Part shown: one piece after another, positions 12,501 through 27,500 of the stretch
Numbering within the stretch: position 1 is the first letter of the stretch
Layout: every line of letters starts with the position of its first letter
NCBI GenBank assembly: GCA_024699855.1
Contig: JAMPIQ010000001.1
Coordinates: 16,492,001 to 16,556,000 of the forward strand
DNA: 64,000 nt
Source of the DNA: Aphelenchoides besseyi
Taxonomy: Eukaryota > Nematoda > Chromadorea > Rhabditida > Aphelenchoididae
Direction: 5' to 3'
Translations under genes and position numbers: made by a program
The notes under the pieces: generated by a model
Database searches by the model: none
Told to the model about the DNA's origin: nothing
The model's input: the letters and a program-made list of their open reading frames with translations, nothing else

Positions 12501-15500
12501 CAGGTCAATAAAGCGGGCCCTGGAGATCCGTGCGATCACGGACGACCACATAAAATCAAAGCCAAACCAAGTATGTCGTTAACTTCCGATTTTAGTTAGC
12601 TTTCTTCGTATTTTAGGTCCACCAGCTTTCACTCAAGGCGGAATCAAAGATCAGCGATTGAAAGTCGGCGAAACGATCAAATACGATTTGGCAATTGCCG
12701 GCGAACCGTTGCCTACCGCATCGTGGACCGTCGATGGAAAGCCGTTGAAACACGGAGGTCGGGTGAAAATCGCGACTGAACGTGGAAAAACGATTCTCAA
12801 AATTGAGAACGCTGTTCGCTCTGACGGTGGAATCTTTGTGATTTTGCTTCAGAACCCTTCAGGCAAAATAGGTCGGCTTTTCTTTCTTTTCATAACTTTA
12901 TTTTACTACTCAAAAACCTCAAGACTGAAATAAGGCAAAACCGAAACAACATTAATTGTAAACGAGATTGATAAGGTGATGAAGACTGAGATGAGAAGTG
13001 AATTAGATGAGAGCAGGAAATGGACGGCGACAACACTGACGCTTCGAGACCTCAATTCCGAAATGCGGTGGACTACCAGTTGAGCTCAATCATCGACCTG
13101 CTGCGATTCGGGTCGCTAAAATCGACCACCTTCAACAACATTTTTGCGAATTGAAATTTAAATTGACACTAAATCAAAATAATTTTTGCACACTTTTATA
13201 ACCAAACTACGATTTAGACAGCAGTGCACGTGTCACCGTCGTTGGCAAACCGTCGCCGCCCAAGGGACCTTTGGGCGTGTCGGACATCAACGGAGAAGGC
13301 TGTACGTTGGATTGGAAACCACCAGAAGATGATGGCGGTGAACCACTGCTTGAGTATCGAGTTGAAGCGCAAGATATCGACGAGAAAGGAAAATTTGTTC
13401 CTGTTGGCACAGTTCCCGCCGGTACCACTCAGTTGAAAGTGAAAGGATTGAAGAACAAAGGAAACTACAAATTCCGAGTTGTTGCCGTCAATGCTGAGGG
13501 CGAATCCGATCCATTGGCTTCGGACAAACACTACACAATCAAAGAGTAAGTATTCCGTTTTATATTCAACTCAACCTCATTCATTTTGCAGCCCTTGGGA
13601 CCCGCCAGGAAGTGATCGACAAACAAAAGTTTTCAGATCATTCAATTGTTTTCAGAGCCCGGACGACCGCACGTTACCGACGTTGATGCAACGGAAATCA
13701 GTCTCGAATGGGAGCCGCCAAGCAAAGATGGCGGTGCACCAGTGGAAGAATACGCGATTGAAATGCGTGATCCCGTCACAAAAGAATGGATCGAAGTGGC
13801 AAAGTCCAAGACTCCGAATGCAAAAGTTGGCGGCCTGAAGGAGGGCGAACATTATCAGTTCCGTGTGAAAGCCAAAAACAAAGCGGGCTTCGGACAACCG
13901 TCAGAGCCATGCGACAAAACTCTCACCGAAGCCAAATACGTACCGGCATGGCTGGATCACGGTTCGTTGAAGAGTTTGACCGTTAAAGCGGGACAAACCG
14001 CTCGATGGCAAGTGAAAATCGGCGGTCGACCGCCGCCCGACGTTAAATGGTTCAAAGAAAAACAGGAACTGCAAATGAGTGGGCAACTTCAAATCGAAGT
14101 GAAGAAGAACGAGCACACGATTTTGTGCATTCCATCAACTGTTCGTGCTGATCGTGGCAACTACCTTCTTCACGTGAAGAACAATTACGGAGAAGCGTCG
14201 GAGAATGCCGACTTGACAGTTCTAGATCGTCCGGGAAAACCGAAAGGACCGTTGGAGGTTTCGAATGTGCACGAAAACGGCTGCGATCTCGCGTGGAAAC
14301 CACCGGATGATGACGGTGGAGTACCAATTGATTACTATGAGGTCGAGAAAATGGACGAGGACAGCGGTCGTTGGGTTCCGTGTGCTAAAGTCAAAGTAGT
14401 TTTGTTTATTTTTACTCATCATTAACTCGACTGTTTTCAGGATACGAAAGCAAAAATTGACGGACTGAAAAAAGGACAAAAGTATCAGTTCAGAGTTAAA
14501 GCCGTGAGTTCTCTTTATAGGACCCCAACAATGCCACCAAATTTTAAGGTCAACAAGGAAGGAATCTCCGAGCCACTTGCAACTGAGACGGGAATTCTTG
14601 CTAAGAAGTAAGTTGAACGTGTTATTCACCACTGATTTTCGTTAAGCCCCTACGACTGTCCGGATCGTTGTCCACCGCCGGACATTGTCGATTGGGATAC
14701 CGATCACATGGATTTGGTTTGGGAGCCACCGGCAAGTGACGGCGGTGCGCCAATAGAAGAGTACATTATCGAGAAGAAGTCGAAACACGATCGTGATTGG
14801 AAAGAATGCGCTCGTGTCGGACCGATAACTGAAGCAACAGTCAGTGGATTGAAAGAAGGCGAAGAATATCAATTCCGTGTTACTGCAAAGAACAAAGCTG
14901 GTCCAGGTAAATGCTAAGAGCAAAGACAATCTGAAAACGCAATCTAGGTGAACCTTCTGATCCGAGTAGAAAACAAGTGGCCAAACCACGAAATCGTAAG
15001 TTCATAGAGTTCAAAAAGTTTAAGGAAAACGTGTTTAGTTGCTCCACGAATCGATAGAAGCGCAATGAAAACGGTGACTGTAAAAGTTGGTCAAAGTGTT
15101 GAGTTCAATGTTCCGGTAATTGGAGAACCTCGTGAGTCATCGGTTTTCTAAGGTTTAGTTTTTATTTGTTCAACTTCAGCACCAACAATGCTTTGGACAT
15201 TCAATAATCGGGCGTTGGAAGATTGTTTTGGCAAAACGATTACCATCAAGAACGAAGAATACAAAACCAATTTCGTCTTGCGATCGGCAGTTCGTGAACA
15301 CGCAGGTATGATAGTTAACTATTGATTTGAAAAGTCATAAAAATCTGTTCTGTATTCATTACTTTTTATTAGGTGTTTTCTTATTAACCGCCACAAATAT
15401 TAATGGAAAGGACGAAAATGGTGTCGAACTGATCGTTCTCGGCAAACCTTCGGCTCCCGGTGGGCCTCTCGAGGTTTCGAATGTCTTCGAGGATTCCTGT

Positions 15501-18500
15501 ACACTGGACTGGAAACCGCCGGAAGATGATGGTGGCTGTCCGATTGATTATTACGAGGTCGAGAAAATGGACTTGGCAACAGGAAGATGGGTGCCGGCTG
15601 GTCGAGCCGATGGGAATCAGACGTCATTTGATGTTAAAAACTTGCAAGCCGGACATCAATATCAATTCCGTGTTCGCGCAGTGAGTTTCTTAAAAGGAAG
15701 TTTATATTTTTATTTGGATCTTAGGTTAACAAGGAAGGCGAATCAGATCCATTGGTTACAAAAGACCCAACTTTGGCTAAAAATCCCTTCGATGCAGCAT
15801 CGAAAATGGAGACACCAGAAGTCGTTGATTGGGATAAGGATCATGTGGATTTGACTTGGAAAGATCCAAAAGACGTGAGTTCTTGATTTTGATGTTTTAT
15901 TTTATGCGTAATTCAGGATGGTGGTGCTCCAATAGAGGAGTTTATTATCGAAAAGGTACACTTATGTTATTTGCTTCTATTATTCCAAATGTTATAGAAA
16001 GATTCAAATGGCCGTTGGACTGAAGCTCTGCGTGTGCCTGCCGGTACTCACGCAGCAACAGTTCCGGGACTGATCAAGGGCGAAGAGTATCAGTTCAGAA
16101 TTGCTGCAAAGAATCGTGGAGGTGTTTCCGAATTCTCCGATCCAACAGCAACGGTCATTGCAAAGCCACGAAAACGTAAGATGACAAATATTAACTGAAG
16201 ACTTTTGATATTTTCAGTTCCGCCACATATTCATCGCGAAGATTTGGAGGATACTGTTCTTAAAGTTGGGGCTTCCTTGAAGTTTGCTGTAAATATCGAT
16301 GGTGAGCCCGCTCCGTCGGCTCAATGGTCGTTCAGCGGCGGTGCACTGGATGGTGTGAACGTCGAAGATCAAGACTATTTGAGTCGTTTTGCTATTGGAA
16401 AAGCCTCGCGTAAAATGACCGGAGATTACACGTTAACTGCTACAAACCAGCACGGTGTAGACTCTGTGACAATTAAAATGTAAGCCGAAGAAGTTTAATC
16501 CGCACTTTCTTCACATCGTTTTTAACGCTAGAAATACTGAGGTGATAGGAAAAATTGAGAGTCATTATTAGAGATCAGAGTTGTTAACATGGCGGTGGAT
16601 TCGAATAACTCTGCTCGAGAAGGTCACGAACAGTGGGCTGATACGAGTTTTTCCAGTAGTCGCGTTCACGAGTCATAGCTAACAACTTGCCAGTAAGAGC
16701 TTCTTGCTGATCGACTGATTTTTTTAACTAAGAATTCTGTCTCTTTGCATATTCATTAATCGTTGACTTACGGTTTGGTAAGATTGCGATAACTCCGACT
16801 CCAACTGTTGAATTCTTTTATCGCGTTCACGGATTTCCCTTGGCATCTAAAAGCTCAATGGTCAATTGGGAACGTAAGAGAAAGCTTACTTGTGCGATCT
16901 CACTCTCAGCTTGTGGAAGAATAGAATTGATGTCCTCTCTGATTTTTTTGATGTCGCGCTTCAGTTGTTTTACCGACCAATCTACTCCTTTCAATTTTTC
17001 GCATTCCTTGTGCACTGTATTTTTCAAGTCGGAAATCACCTTTTTATTTTCTGCCAACTAAATTGAACTTGAGATCGAGGTATTTCGATCGACTAGTTAC
17101 CTGCGTTTCGTATACTTGCTTCTGCTGCTGAAAAAAGTATCTTTCTGGCTCCCACTGCTTTTTTGCTTCTGCAACATTCCTCTCCAATTCGAATTTATAA
17201 GCATTTTCAAACGATTTTTTCGACTAAAACTACTCATAAAGCTCGGTTTAGATTGTAAGTTTACCTCTTCTATTGCCCTTGAAAAATTCTGATTTAACGT
17301 CTTGTTTAGAGTGCTCAACTTTTCGCATTCCTCATCTTTCTAAACGTTTACTGAGCAGTCTAGGGGTCTGTTTTAGTACTTACGGTTTTGAATTTGGACA
17401 AAACTTCTGTTCTTATCCGATGACCTTCTCGTTCTACGGCCAATTTCTGTTCCTCTGTGGCATTTTCGGTCATTCGTTTTTTTTGCGTTTCGAACTCTTG
17501 CGATTGCCGCTTCAACAAGTTGCGCAATTGCAAGCACTCGCTTTGATATTGAATTAGCTGAAAGTCTCATGACTAATTTGGAAAGCCTAAAATTGTTACC
17601 TTTTCATTAGTCTTTCTTACGGTTTCTGTCAGTTGATCGAATTGTTCTCGAAGTTTGTTCAACTCACAATCGTTCTACAATTCCTTTAGCTTTACAACAT
17701 ATAACCAATTAGAACAAACCGTTTCATTTGCGTCTTCCAATTTCTTTTTGCTTAACTTCCATTTCGCAGTATCGTATTCCAACTTTTCGGAGGCTTTTTG
17801 ATACTGCACTTTCAATTCCGATTCACTGGCTTTCAACTGTGTGATTTCCTTCGTTCGTGATCCGATCAAACTGTTCAGTCGACGTACTTCTGCGTGGTTT
17901 TGTTCTCGCTAAAAGAAGAACGATAGTCATGATTGTTCGTTGTTGTTACCTCAGCTTCGAGGTCTTTGGTCTTCTTCGTTTGGAGTCGGAGTTCGTAATT
18001 GGCCTTCTGCAGCTGAGCACTAATGTTTTGGAGTTTTCTGCGCAATTCGCTCAGTTCGTTCTTCTCATCGGCATCTTTCAACGGCGTTAGTGTGCATCTG
18101 TTCTGCAATGTTGGGGTTAAGGGCATTGGAGTTGATGGTTCAGACGTTTGAGACTAAACAATAAGATGAATTTCTGAATGATCTTTGAATCTACGTGAGG
18201 AGTCGATGGAAACAACGAGGTTTCTGATTTCTCAGCCACTTCTTCGCCTTTGAGTATTCGAATCTCCTTCTTCAGATCTTCACATTCTTCTTTTTTATTT
18301 TTGCAATCTATGCGTTTGTTTTCAAAACGCGCCGCCAGGTTTCCATATCGTTTGTTGATAGCTTCGATTGAATCACTTTTCTGAAGAGGTCTATCGCTCT
18401 TGTGTGATTGTCGATGGACTTACTTCTTTACAACCGAGACACAATGGAGCTTGGGATTGTGTGTTGCTCAAAGACGACCGACTCGTCGACGTGGTTAGAG

Positions 18501-21500
18501 AATCCGGTCGAGGCTTCGGTTGTACTGACGCACGATTTCGATCGAGTGTTAGATTTGCAACTTCCGATATCGGCATTTGAAATTCAGACTGACATTGAGA
18601 GATGGGGCTTTCAAATTGAAACGAATTGGAATTCGTTGGAGATAAAATTCTCGGTCGTTTGCTTGTCTCCGGATCTCTGTCCATTCGACCCTCCTGAAAC
18701 GGGTTCGTAATCTGACTGCGGTAAAAAGATTAAAAGGCCCGAGAAAGAAGAATTTGTCGCGTAGAATAATCGGTTTCCGTCCGATATCGAAGGTACCTTT
18801 TTTTGTTCGCGTATACGCGCTTTTTTGTCCCTAAACAGGATTTTTGTTCGACCTTCGCATCGTTGCGGCGCCATGCGTTTGATTGGGGTCGAAAGCGTGC
18901 CACGCAAGAAACCTGAAGAAGTCCATTACAAGATCGATGCACTCACGTTACTCCCGGCGCTTATCCGCAATATTGTGACCTGGAACGGTCGATTGACAGG
19001 TGCACTCGGAAGGCACACTCATAAATTTGAAAGCAATCGTGGGAATTGACAGCATCGAAACATCGCCACATCCAAATGCCATTCGACGCCGCAGATCGAT
19101 TGTTCGATGAAGAAAAAAACGGCGCGACAAAATTTTAAGCAAAAACACGAAGACGCGTCTGCAAAAAATGTTCGACGTCGAGTTAGCCATTTTCTTCTCG
19201 CGTTCAAACAAAAAGCGCAAACACGACTACCGACTCATTGCCGCTCCACAACTTCCAACGAAACGAAGTGGCAAGACAGCTGTTACGGTTGTTCACGGTC
19301 ATCTACTTCTTCAGAAGATGACCGGGAACTGAAATGCTAATTTGATAGAATAACAACGAAACCAATCAGACTCTTTGGTCGAAAATTTAATCGCAAGGTA
19401 TTTAGTACCGTTAAAGGACGTCCATCGAAACCGAAAGGTCCAATCGAAGTGTCCGATGTGTTCGAGGATCACATGACTTTGGATTGGAAACCACCGGAGG
19501 ATGTAAGAGCAAATTTGACGTACAGAAATCAGAAATGTTCAGGACGGTGGTGAGCCGATTTCCCACTACGAAATCGAACGAATGGACGAAAGAGACGGAA
19601 TTTGGTTGCCGGCTGGCACTTCGAACGGAACACATTTCGTTGTTGATGGGCTGAAAAAAGGCAGCAAATATCAGTTCAGAGTCAAAGCCGTGGGTTGCGA
19701 AAATAAACAAAAAGCATAGATTAAATCTTAAGGTCAACAACGAAGGCAAATCCGATGCATTGGAAACAGAAGACGGACTGTTGGCTAAGAAGTAAGTTTG
19801 AGCTTTAGTTTATTTAATCGCCTTCTTAATAGTCCCTTCGAGAGGCCAGAACGTTGTGGTAAGTCGTCTAATTTGCGTATTAAATTGCGGTACAACACAA
19901 TGCAAGTCGGTTTCCGAATTGCGTGGGAAATCGAAGTTGATGCAAAAAATGAGAGTGTCTCTTTTAACGAAACTGATTTGCGTTTGTATAAGTTTACTGA
20001 TTGGAAAAATGCCAGAATGGATAACTGCGAATTGAAACGACAAAATTAAAGACCAAATACGTTTCTAATTAAAAATTTTCGGCGAGTAGTGACTCCACAC
20101 GAGTAGACAAATCGTTTTTGAGACTAGTTTTTGCAGGTAACTCAAAAAAACGATGAACACCACTAAAAAGAATATCGTTTATTTCTATTGTTTTGTTTAC
20201 TTTCGTGCAATTCGTACGAGACGAATGCTCGCTCTTTCGACTTGCCGGAAATTGTTGTTTCCGTCGGACGAGCGATCAAATTGCAACGATTTTTGCCGAT
20301 CTTCATACCATCAGCCAGCGTGTCCGTTTTATCGACGACCGCAGCCAACAGACGCTCAATCTCCGCTTTGTTCATCTAAATCCTTGGGCTTTAAACTAAG
20401 TAGAAGTACCGAGCTTACGCTGAAATCACGGTTACCGTTGTTATTGATCGGACCGTGCAGTCCAAAATGTCCAGAATACCGCAACTCGTAATCGCTTCGT
20501 GATCCTCGAGCAACTTGGCCAAATACGTCTTGGGCTCGTCGATTTTTAACCGTTTGGCTTCTAAATTTGATTTTACAATCCACATCTGAAAAGTTGGTTT
20601 TTCTATCGAATTTGTACGGTTGCGCTTTCGGTTTTTTCGCTGCTTTTGGTTCTGCTATCTTTGGCTTTTCCGAGTTTGAGTTTTTGATTGTCGGGCCATT
20701 TGTCTTCTTTTCCCGTTTGATTGGTTCACAGAGATATTGGTCCAATTGTTCTTCCAGTTGATTCCGTTGCTCGTTCAAAGATTTTATGCTGAGCTTTTCG
20801 TGCTTCGTCAATTCATCTTTGGTCTTGAACTTATCTAAAAATAAACCAAACGTTAAACCCACAAACGAAAACTTACCAGTTGTCTGATGACCGATTTAAG
20901 ACTTTTTTTCACGTGCATTTGGATAGGGCGGCATTTTCTATTAAATAGTTAAGTCTAATTTTTACTGCACAAATTTACGAGCATTTTCCACTGTGTAGAT
21001 TTTGCGTCAAAACGGAACACATTCCACTCACAATCCGACCATCATTACCTCGAGGCAACTCGCTCAAGACCTGTTCGATATTTTTGCGAGTAACTCGCCA
21101 ATGAGTCGCCTTTGCTTCGGTCATGATTTCTTGCGCAAACCTTCGATCTTGTTCGGAAGAACGCAGAATTTCAGTAACATTTACTTGAGTTTGCAAAGAA
21201 CAGATCAGCGATTCTCCGCATCAGTTGAGTATTCTGTTTTCACAAAAAGTAAGAATTCGCCATCTTCTTCCAACGCGTTAAAAACGTTGAGGATAGTAGG
21301 CGTGTTCGGTGGTGAATTGTTTTGAACGCTGGCGACGTGCTGTTAATAACGTGGATTTAAGCCCACAACAGATTTTCCTTGATAAAGCGGAGTCCAACAT
21401 TTCTTGAAGAAACAGTAAATGGCATGCTCTGATCAATTAGAATCGAACCAACGAAGAAATTGCCGGTGTTGAACTTGAGTTTTGTTTGTTCTGTCAATTG

Positions 21501-24500
21501 TTCCAAATTCATCAGAAACAAGTTGGCGGACGGTTCGTTTTTTGTGAACAGCGCTTTTGGATTGTCTGTAAATGATTGTTTTAATTAACGATTCCAACTG
21601 TTTTTTACCAGAAAGAGCGTTGATTCGATTGGCAACCTCGGCACTCACCGCCAGATCTTCGCCTCTGGGCGTCTAAAATTCAATCTTCAAATCACATGAT
21701 CGTGCCATTCTCTTACCTCGTCATTCAACTTCAACCCGGAAGTTGTAGCGGCAAATTCCGGTTGTTTCGTTTTCAATTTTTTCGATGGTCCAATTCTCCC
21801 TTGTCTATCACCTCTATAAATAAATCACACCCAAAGAAAAAAACTCTCACAGTAACTTTTCTTCAAGATTTCAAATAAAATTCTGATCATCGTATACAAA
21901 AACATACCGTAAAAATGCCCCTTTTGCGGTCGTTCAAAAACTCAACATTTTTTGGCCGGTGGTGAGTGCGCGAGATTTTGGCGCCGGGGGTTGAAAATTC
22001 GATCCCGCCCGCTGACATTTGAATTTTATGGCCGTGCAAAGTGGGGGAATCGATTGTTTGAGTGTATGGCCGAGTGAGTGGTTTTTGGTTTGATTCGATT
22101 CTTAAATGTATTGCAATGTATATATCGTCACTTTAAGGTCCATAATTTGAATATCGCTACTTTCGCATATTTCTTCATATCTAAATGGTTTAAATGGACA
22201 AAAAAGTATTGCCGTAAAGTTTGAACTTCGAATCTCTACAATACAAAAATCAAAAAGGATAATTAGTGGCTAACTTACTGTTTCGATTCGGACGGTAAAA
22301 ACTCCGCCAATTTTGCACGAAATTTCCAATCCGGATGTTTTGTATCATAGAAGTAGGACCAAACACGGCGCCATCTGTACCTGATTTGATCCACTAAAAT
22401 GAAGATTTTAACCGTGGCAACTTTTCCACTTACTTTTCTACGCTGGAGTACCAAACGCAGTTTTGTACTTTTCGGCAAAAATTTGCGTAATCTCGTCCCA
22501 AGCTTTGTTGCGTTCAGTCAACAAGCGTTGTTCGCCGTACAAAACGCTTCGCCCTTGGACTTCCTTGATGAGAACCAAAATCCGATCGTCCGGCCAGTCT
22601 TTGGTTGTGTTCGGCATTGTGTGGAGTCTCGAAAACGCGCTAAAATGATCAGCATAACTCCCGAATATGTAAACGTATTGTAAAGTGATCACAACATTCA
22701 CACGTGAGAATTAACCGAAGAAATTCAACCCGAAATGAAAATGATGACTTTGGATGTCAGAAAATCGGCGCACTGAAAGGCAACGGCGAAAGAAAAAACA
22801 TGTCGCGCTAACTGGCCGACAACTGTAACAAAGATTTCCGTTCGTGTTGTTTACATTTGCAATTTCGCAACCTTAATCATTTGAATTCTAATTTTGATTC
22901 ACAGGCACCCCAGAACCTACTGATTGGGATGTCGATCATGTCGATTTGAAATGGGATCCACCGAAAAGTGTAAAGTGAATGTAATCAATCAGAGTTCAGT
23001 TTCAATTTTTAGGATGGCGGAGCTCCAATTGAAGAATATCAAATCGAAAAACGATCTAAATACGGTCGTTGGGAGCCGGCTATCACTGTCTCGGGCGATC
23101 AAACAACCGCAACAGTTCCCGACTTAACTGCCGGTGAAGAGTATGAGTTCAGAGTTGTGGCCGTGAATAAAGGAGGTCCATCCGACCCCTCAAATGCAAG
23201 CAAACCGGTTATTGCTAAGCCACGAAATCGTAAGTAAACGAAGATAAGAAGAGAATTAAGCGATAATTCAGTTGCTCCCAAGATTCATCCACTGGAGCCG
23301 CTGACCATTAAAGCCGGTCAAATGATTACGTTCGACACGCCGGTCGAAGGCGAGCCCGGTAATTTAAAGGATACAAATCGCAGCATTAAACGGATATTTC
23401 AGAGCCGGAGATCACGTGGTTTTATCCGGATGGTAGTGAAATTCGCGCTGGTGGTCGAGTTAAAATGGAAAACGAAAACTACCGCACGAAATTGCAAATT
23501 CGTGGAACCGATCGTACTAACTCGGGTGTTTTTAAAGTAAAAGCTGTCAACTCTAATGGACAAGATTCTGTCAATGTGGAAGTGAACGTCATTGACAAAC
23601 CCTCAGCTCCTGAAGGTCCATTGGAAGTTTCGGACATTCACGCTGATCGCGTCAATTTGGCTTGGAAACCGCCGAAAGATGATGGTGGAATACCATTGGA
23701 TGGATATTTAATTGAGAAAATGTAATTGGAACGATTACAATTCTTAATCGTTCCTTTTTTCTAGGGATCCAAGTACTGGCCGTTGGGTGCCGTGCGGTAA
23801 AGTCGGTCCCGATGAAACGAATGCAACGGTTGACGGTTTGATTGCTGGTCACGAATACAAATTCCGAGTGTCGGCAGTAAATGCTGAAGGCCAATCTGAA
23901 CCATTGGAAACTAAAGAAAAGATCATCGCCAAAGAGCCGTTCGATCGACCGAGTAAATGTGGTAAGTCGTCTAATTTGCGTATTAAATTGCGGTACAACA
24001 CAATGCAAGTCGGTTTCCGAATTGCGTGGGAAATCGAAGTTGATGCAAAAAATGAGAGTGTCTCTTTTAACGAAACTGATTTGCGTTTGTATAAGTTTAC
24101 TGATTGGAAAAATGCCAGAATGGATAACTGCGAATTGAAACGACAAAATTAAAGACCAAATACGTTTCTAATTAAAAATTTTCGGCGAGTAGTGACTCCA
24201 CACGAGTAGACAAATCGTTTTTGAGACTAGTTTTTGCAGGTAACTCAAAAAAACGATGAACACCACTAAAAAGAATATCGTTTATTTCTATTGTTTTGTT
24301 TACTTTCGTGCAATTCGTACGAGACGAATGCTCGCTCTTTCGACTTGCCGGAAATTGTTGTTTCCGTCGGACGAGCGATCAAATTGCAACGATTTTTGCC
24401 GATCTTCATACCATCAGCCAGCGTGTCCGTTTTATCGACGACCGCAGCCAACAGACGCTCAATCTCCGCTTTGTTCATCTAAATCCTTGGGCTTTAAACT

Positions 24501-27500
24501 AAGTAGAAGTACCGAGCTTACGCTGAAATCACGGTTACCGTTGTTATTGATCGGACCGTGCAGTCCAAAATGTCCAGAATACCGCAACTCGTAATCGCTT
24601 CGTGATCCTCGAGCAACTTGGCCAAATACGTCTTGGGCTCGTCGATTTTTAACCGTTTGGCTTCTAAATTTGATTTTACAATCCACATCTGAAAAGTTGG
24701 TTTTCTTGCCCGAACTGATCGATTTTGGTTCTTCGGTTCCGAGTCTTCGACTGTCGGGCCGCCGTCTCCTTTTCACGTTCGACTGTGTGGAGCTACAGAA
24801 GTACGACCGAACACGGCGCCATCTGTGCTTGATTTGATCATCTAAAGTAGAAAATTTATCCGTCGCAGTTTTTCGATTTGCCGGTATACGCTGGAGTACC
24901 GAAGGCGGTTTTGTAATCCGCGGCAAATTCAATCCGGAATGAAGATGATGACTTTGAATATGTCGGAAATCGACACACCAAAGCAACGGCAAAAGGAAAA
25001 ACATGTCGCGCTAACTGGCCGACAACTGTAACAAAGATTTCCGTTCGTGATTACAATGATTACAATGATTTATTCGGTTCAATCAACAAATCAACAACAA
25101 GATAAAATGAAAGATGGTAGAAGATAGTTAATTTGTTGATGCGAATACTTCGACCGCTTTTTTCCAGTCGCTTCGGTTTTGAGCGATTTGTTGCCATCCG
25201 TTTCCCAACAGATTCAAGTCTCGGCGCCAACGGTGAGGTGGTCTTCCAATTGGTCTGGTCCAACCATAAGGCCACCAGAAAGTTGTTCTTGTTGACCATC
25301 GGTTGTCGTTTCTTCTTGCGACATGTCCGGCCCATCGAAACTTACGTTTTAATGCGTCGTGAACGGCGTCTTTAAACTTTGTTTGTGTTCTGATTTCAAC
25401 ACTTCTGACTTCATCGCGTAGTCGAATGCCAAGAGTTCTTCTTTCCATTGCTCTTTGCGTCGTTGTTAATTTGGTACGTTCGGTTTTCCGCATCGTCCAA
25501 ACTTCAGATCCATAATTGAGTGCTGGTAGTACAACTGAGTTGAAGAGTTGAGCTCGAATTTTGACGTCTTTTGTCTTCTTCAGGACTTCTTGGATGTTTT
25601 TGAATCCAAACCATCCGGCCGATCGTCGCCTTCGAATTTCCCCATCAATGGTGTGGTTTTCAGAGATTTCTTGACCTAAATAAACGTATTTACTTACCAA
25701 TTTAATAGGTGCGTCCTTGATCAAGATCCTTCCCACTTCACAACTTGGATTTGCCATGACTTGCGTCTTTTTACGGTTAATACGAAGTCCAATTTGCGAT
25801 CCCACGTCATCCAGTTCGTTGAGCATAAGTTCAGCTGTTTGAAAGTCGTGCGCAAAAAGGACAATGTCATCAGCAAATCGAAGATGGTGGAGTCGTTCGC
25901 CGTCAATCCGAATTCCATAATTGCTCCAATCCAACTGACGAAAAACGTCTTCCAGTGTGGCAGTGAAGAGCTTCGGTGATATTGTGTCACCTTGTCTCAC
26001 ACCTCGGCTAACAGGTACTTCAATTGGTTGATAGAAGAGTTGGAATGTGGTGGAGCAATTGGTGTTGATGTTCTTGAGCGTTCGCGTGTATTTGCTGGAA
26101 ATGTTCTGGTGGATCAGTGAGTTGATAACCGCGTTGATTTCCACGGAATCAAATGCCTTTTCGTAGTCTACAAAAACTAAACAAAGTGGCATTTTTACCT
26201 CACGACAGCGTTCCATCACTTGGTTTACTGTTTGAAGGTGATCCATAGTTGAGAACCCAGAACGAAAAAACCAGCTTGTTCTCGCGGTTGCTCGAAGTCC
26301 AGTTGCGACGTCATTCGATTGACCAGTACTTTGGTGAAAAGTTTGTAGACAGTTGGCAAGAGCGCGATGGGTCGATAGTTTCGAAGATCTTCAAGGTCGC
26401 CTTTCTTTGGGAGAATGACTGTTCTTGAAGTTTTCCATTGTGCTGGAACATCTTCGTGCTGCAGGCAGTCGTTGAACATTGATGTCAAGGTGGTCCATAA
26501 AAGAAAACCACCATTTTTGAGCATCTCGTTCGTAATTCCATCGGGCCCAGGTGCTTTGTCGTTTTTCAAACTTTCCACGGCTGCACGAACTTCAGAGACA
26601 AGAATGTTAGAGACTGATTCTTGTTCACGATTGTCAATTTCTGGCGGAACGTCTATTTTAGATGCAAAAAGATCCGTGTAGAACTCTTTACATCGTTTCT
26701 CAATGTCCGACCGTTTTGTCAACATTGTCCCATCTTTTGCTTTTAGTGTTCGCATTGTTCCCAGTTGCTGTCGGAGTTGACGTTTGCACTTCTTCAGGCT
26801 TCGATGGTGTTGCGCAGCGTCGAGGAGTTTCTGGAGTCGAAAGTTGTCGAAGTCCTGTTTAACCTCTCGCCGTATAAGCTTTGAAAGTTCAATGAACTCA
26901 ATCGGGTTGGTGGTGCGGTCCATTTCCTTCCGTTTCTTCAGCAACAAATGTGTTTGTTCCGTCAGACGAGAAGAATGTTGTGGTTTGGTCATTGAAGCGG
27001 TGTTGACGCAGGATTGAAGTTTTTCCTGAAAACAAGCAAACTTATCAGTCAACGTACCCTTCAGTTCCCAATCCGTATTGTCGATCTTATTGCGTAGAAC
27101 ATCGGCGTTAAACGTACGTGCTTTGTGGACAAACTTTCTGCGCTTGCAAAGCATCGGCACATCGAGTGTAAAACGAACCGGTCGGTGATCAGATCCATTG
27201 AGCCGAGAAATAAATTCGATGTTAGTTACTAACCTTCTGTTGTTGATTAGACCGTAATCGATTTCATTTCTGTACTTGTTTCCATTGCCATCCGAGTTGC
27301 ATGATTCCCACGTCCATCGCTTTGCTGGGTTCTTTTGGAAGTAGCTATTGATAATGTAGAGATGTTGTTCTTCTGCAAAGTCTGCAAACATCTCTCTGTT
27401 CTGTCGTCGTAGGTTACCGGCGAGGTTTATTAGACGAACAATAAATAACAATAAAAACAAAACTACAATAACGCATGTTAACAACAAGGACGCGAACGCC

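Noticed and set aside
23962..25049. Intron family A as a classic DNA transposon
   Set aside because: No terminal inverted repeats or target duplication at the edges; identity starts at the splice donor and carries gene exons, so conversion or duplication fits better.
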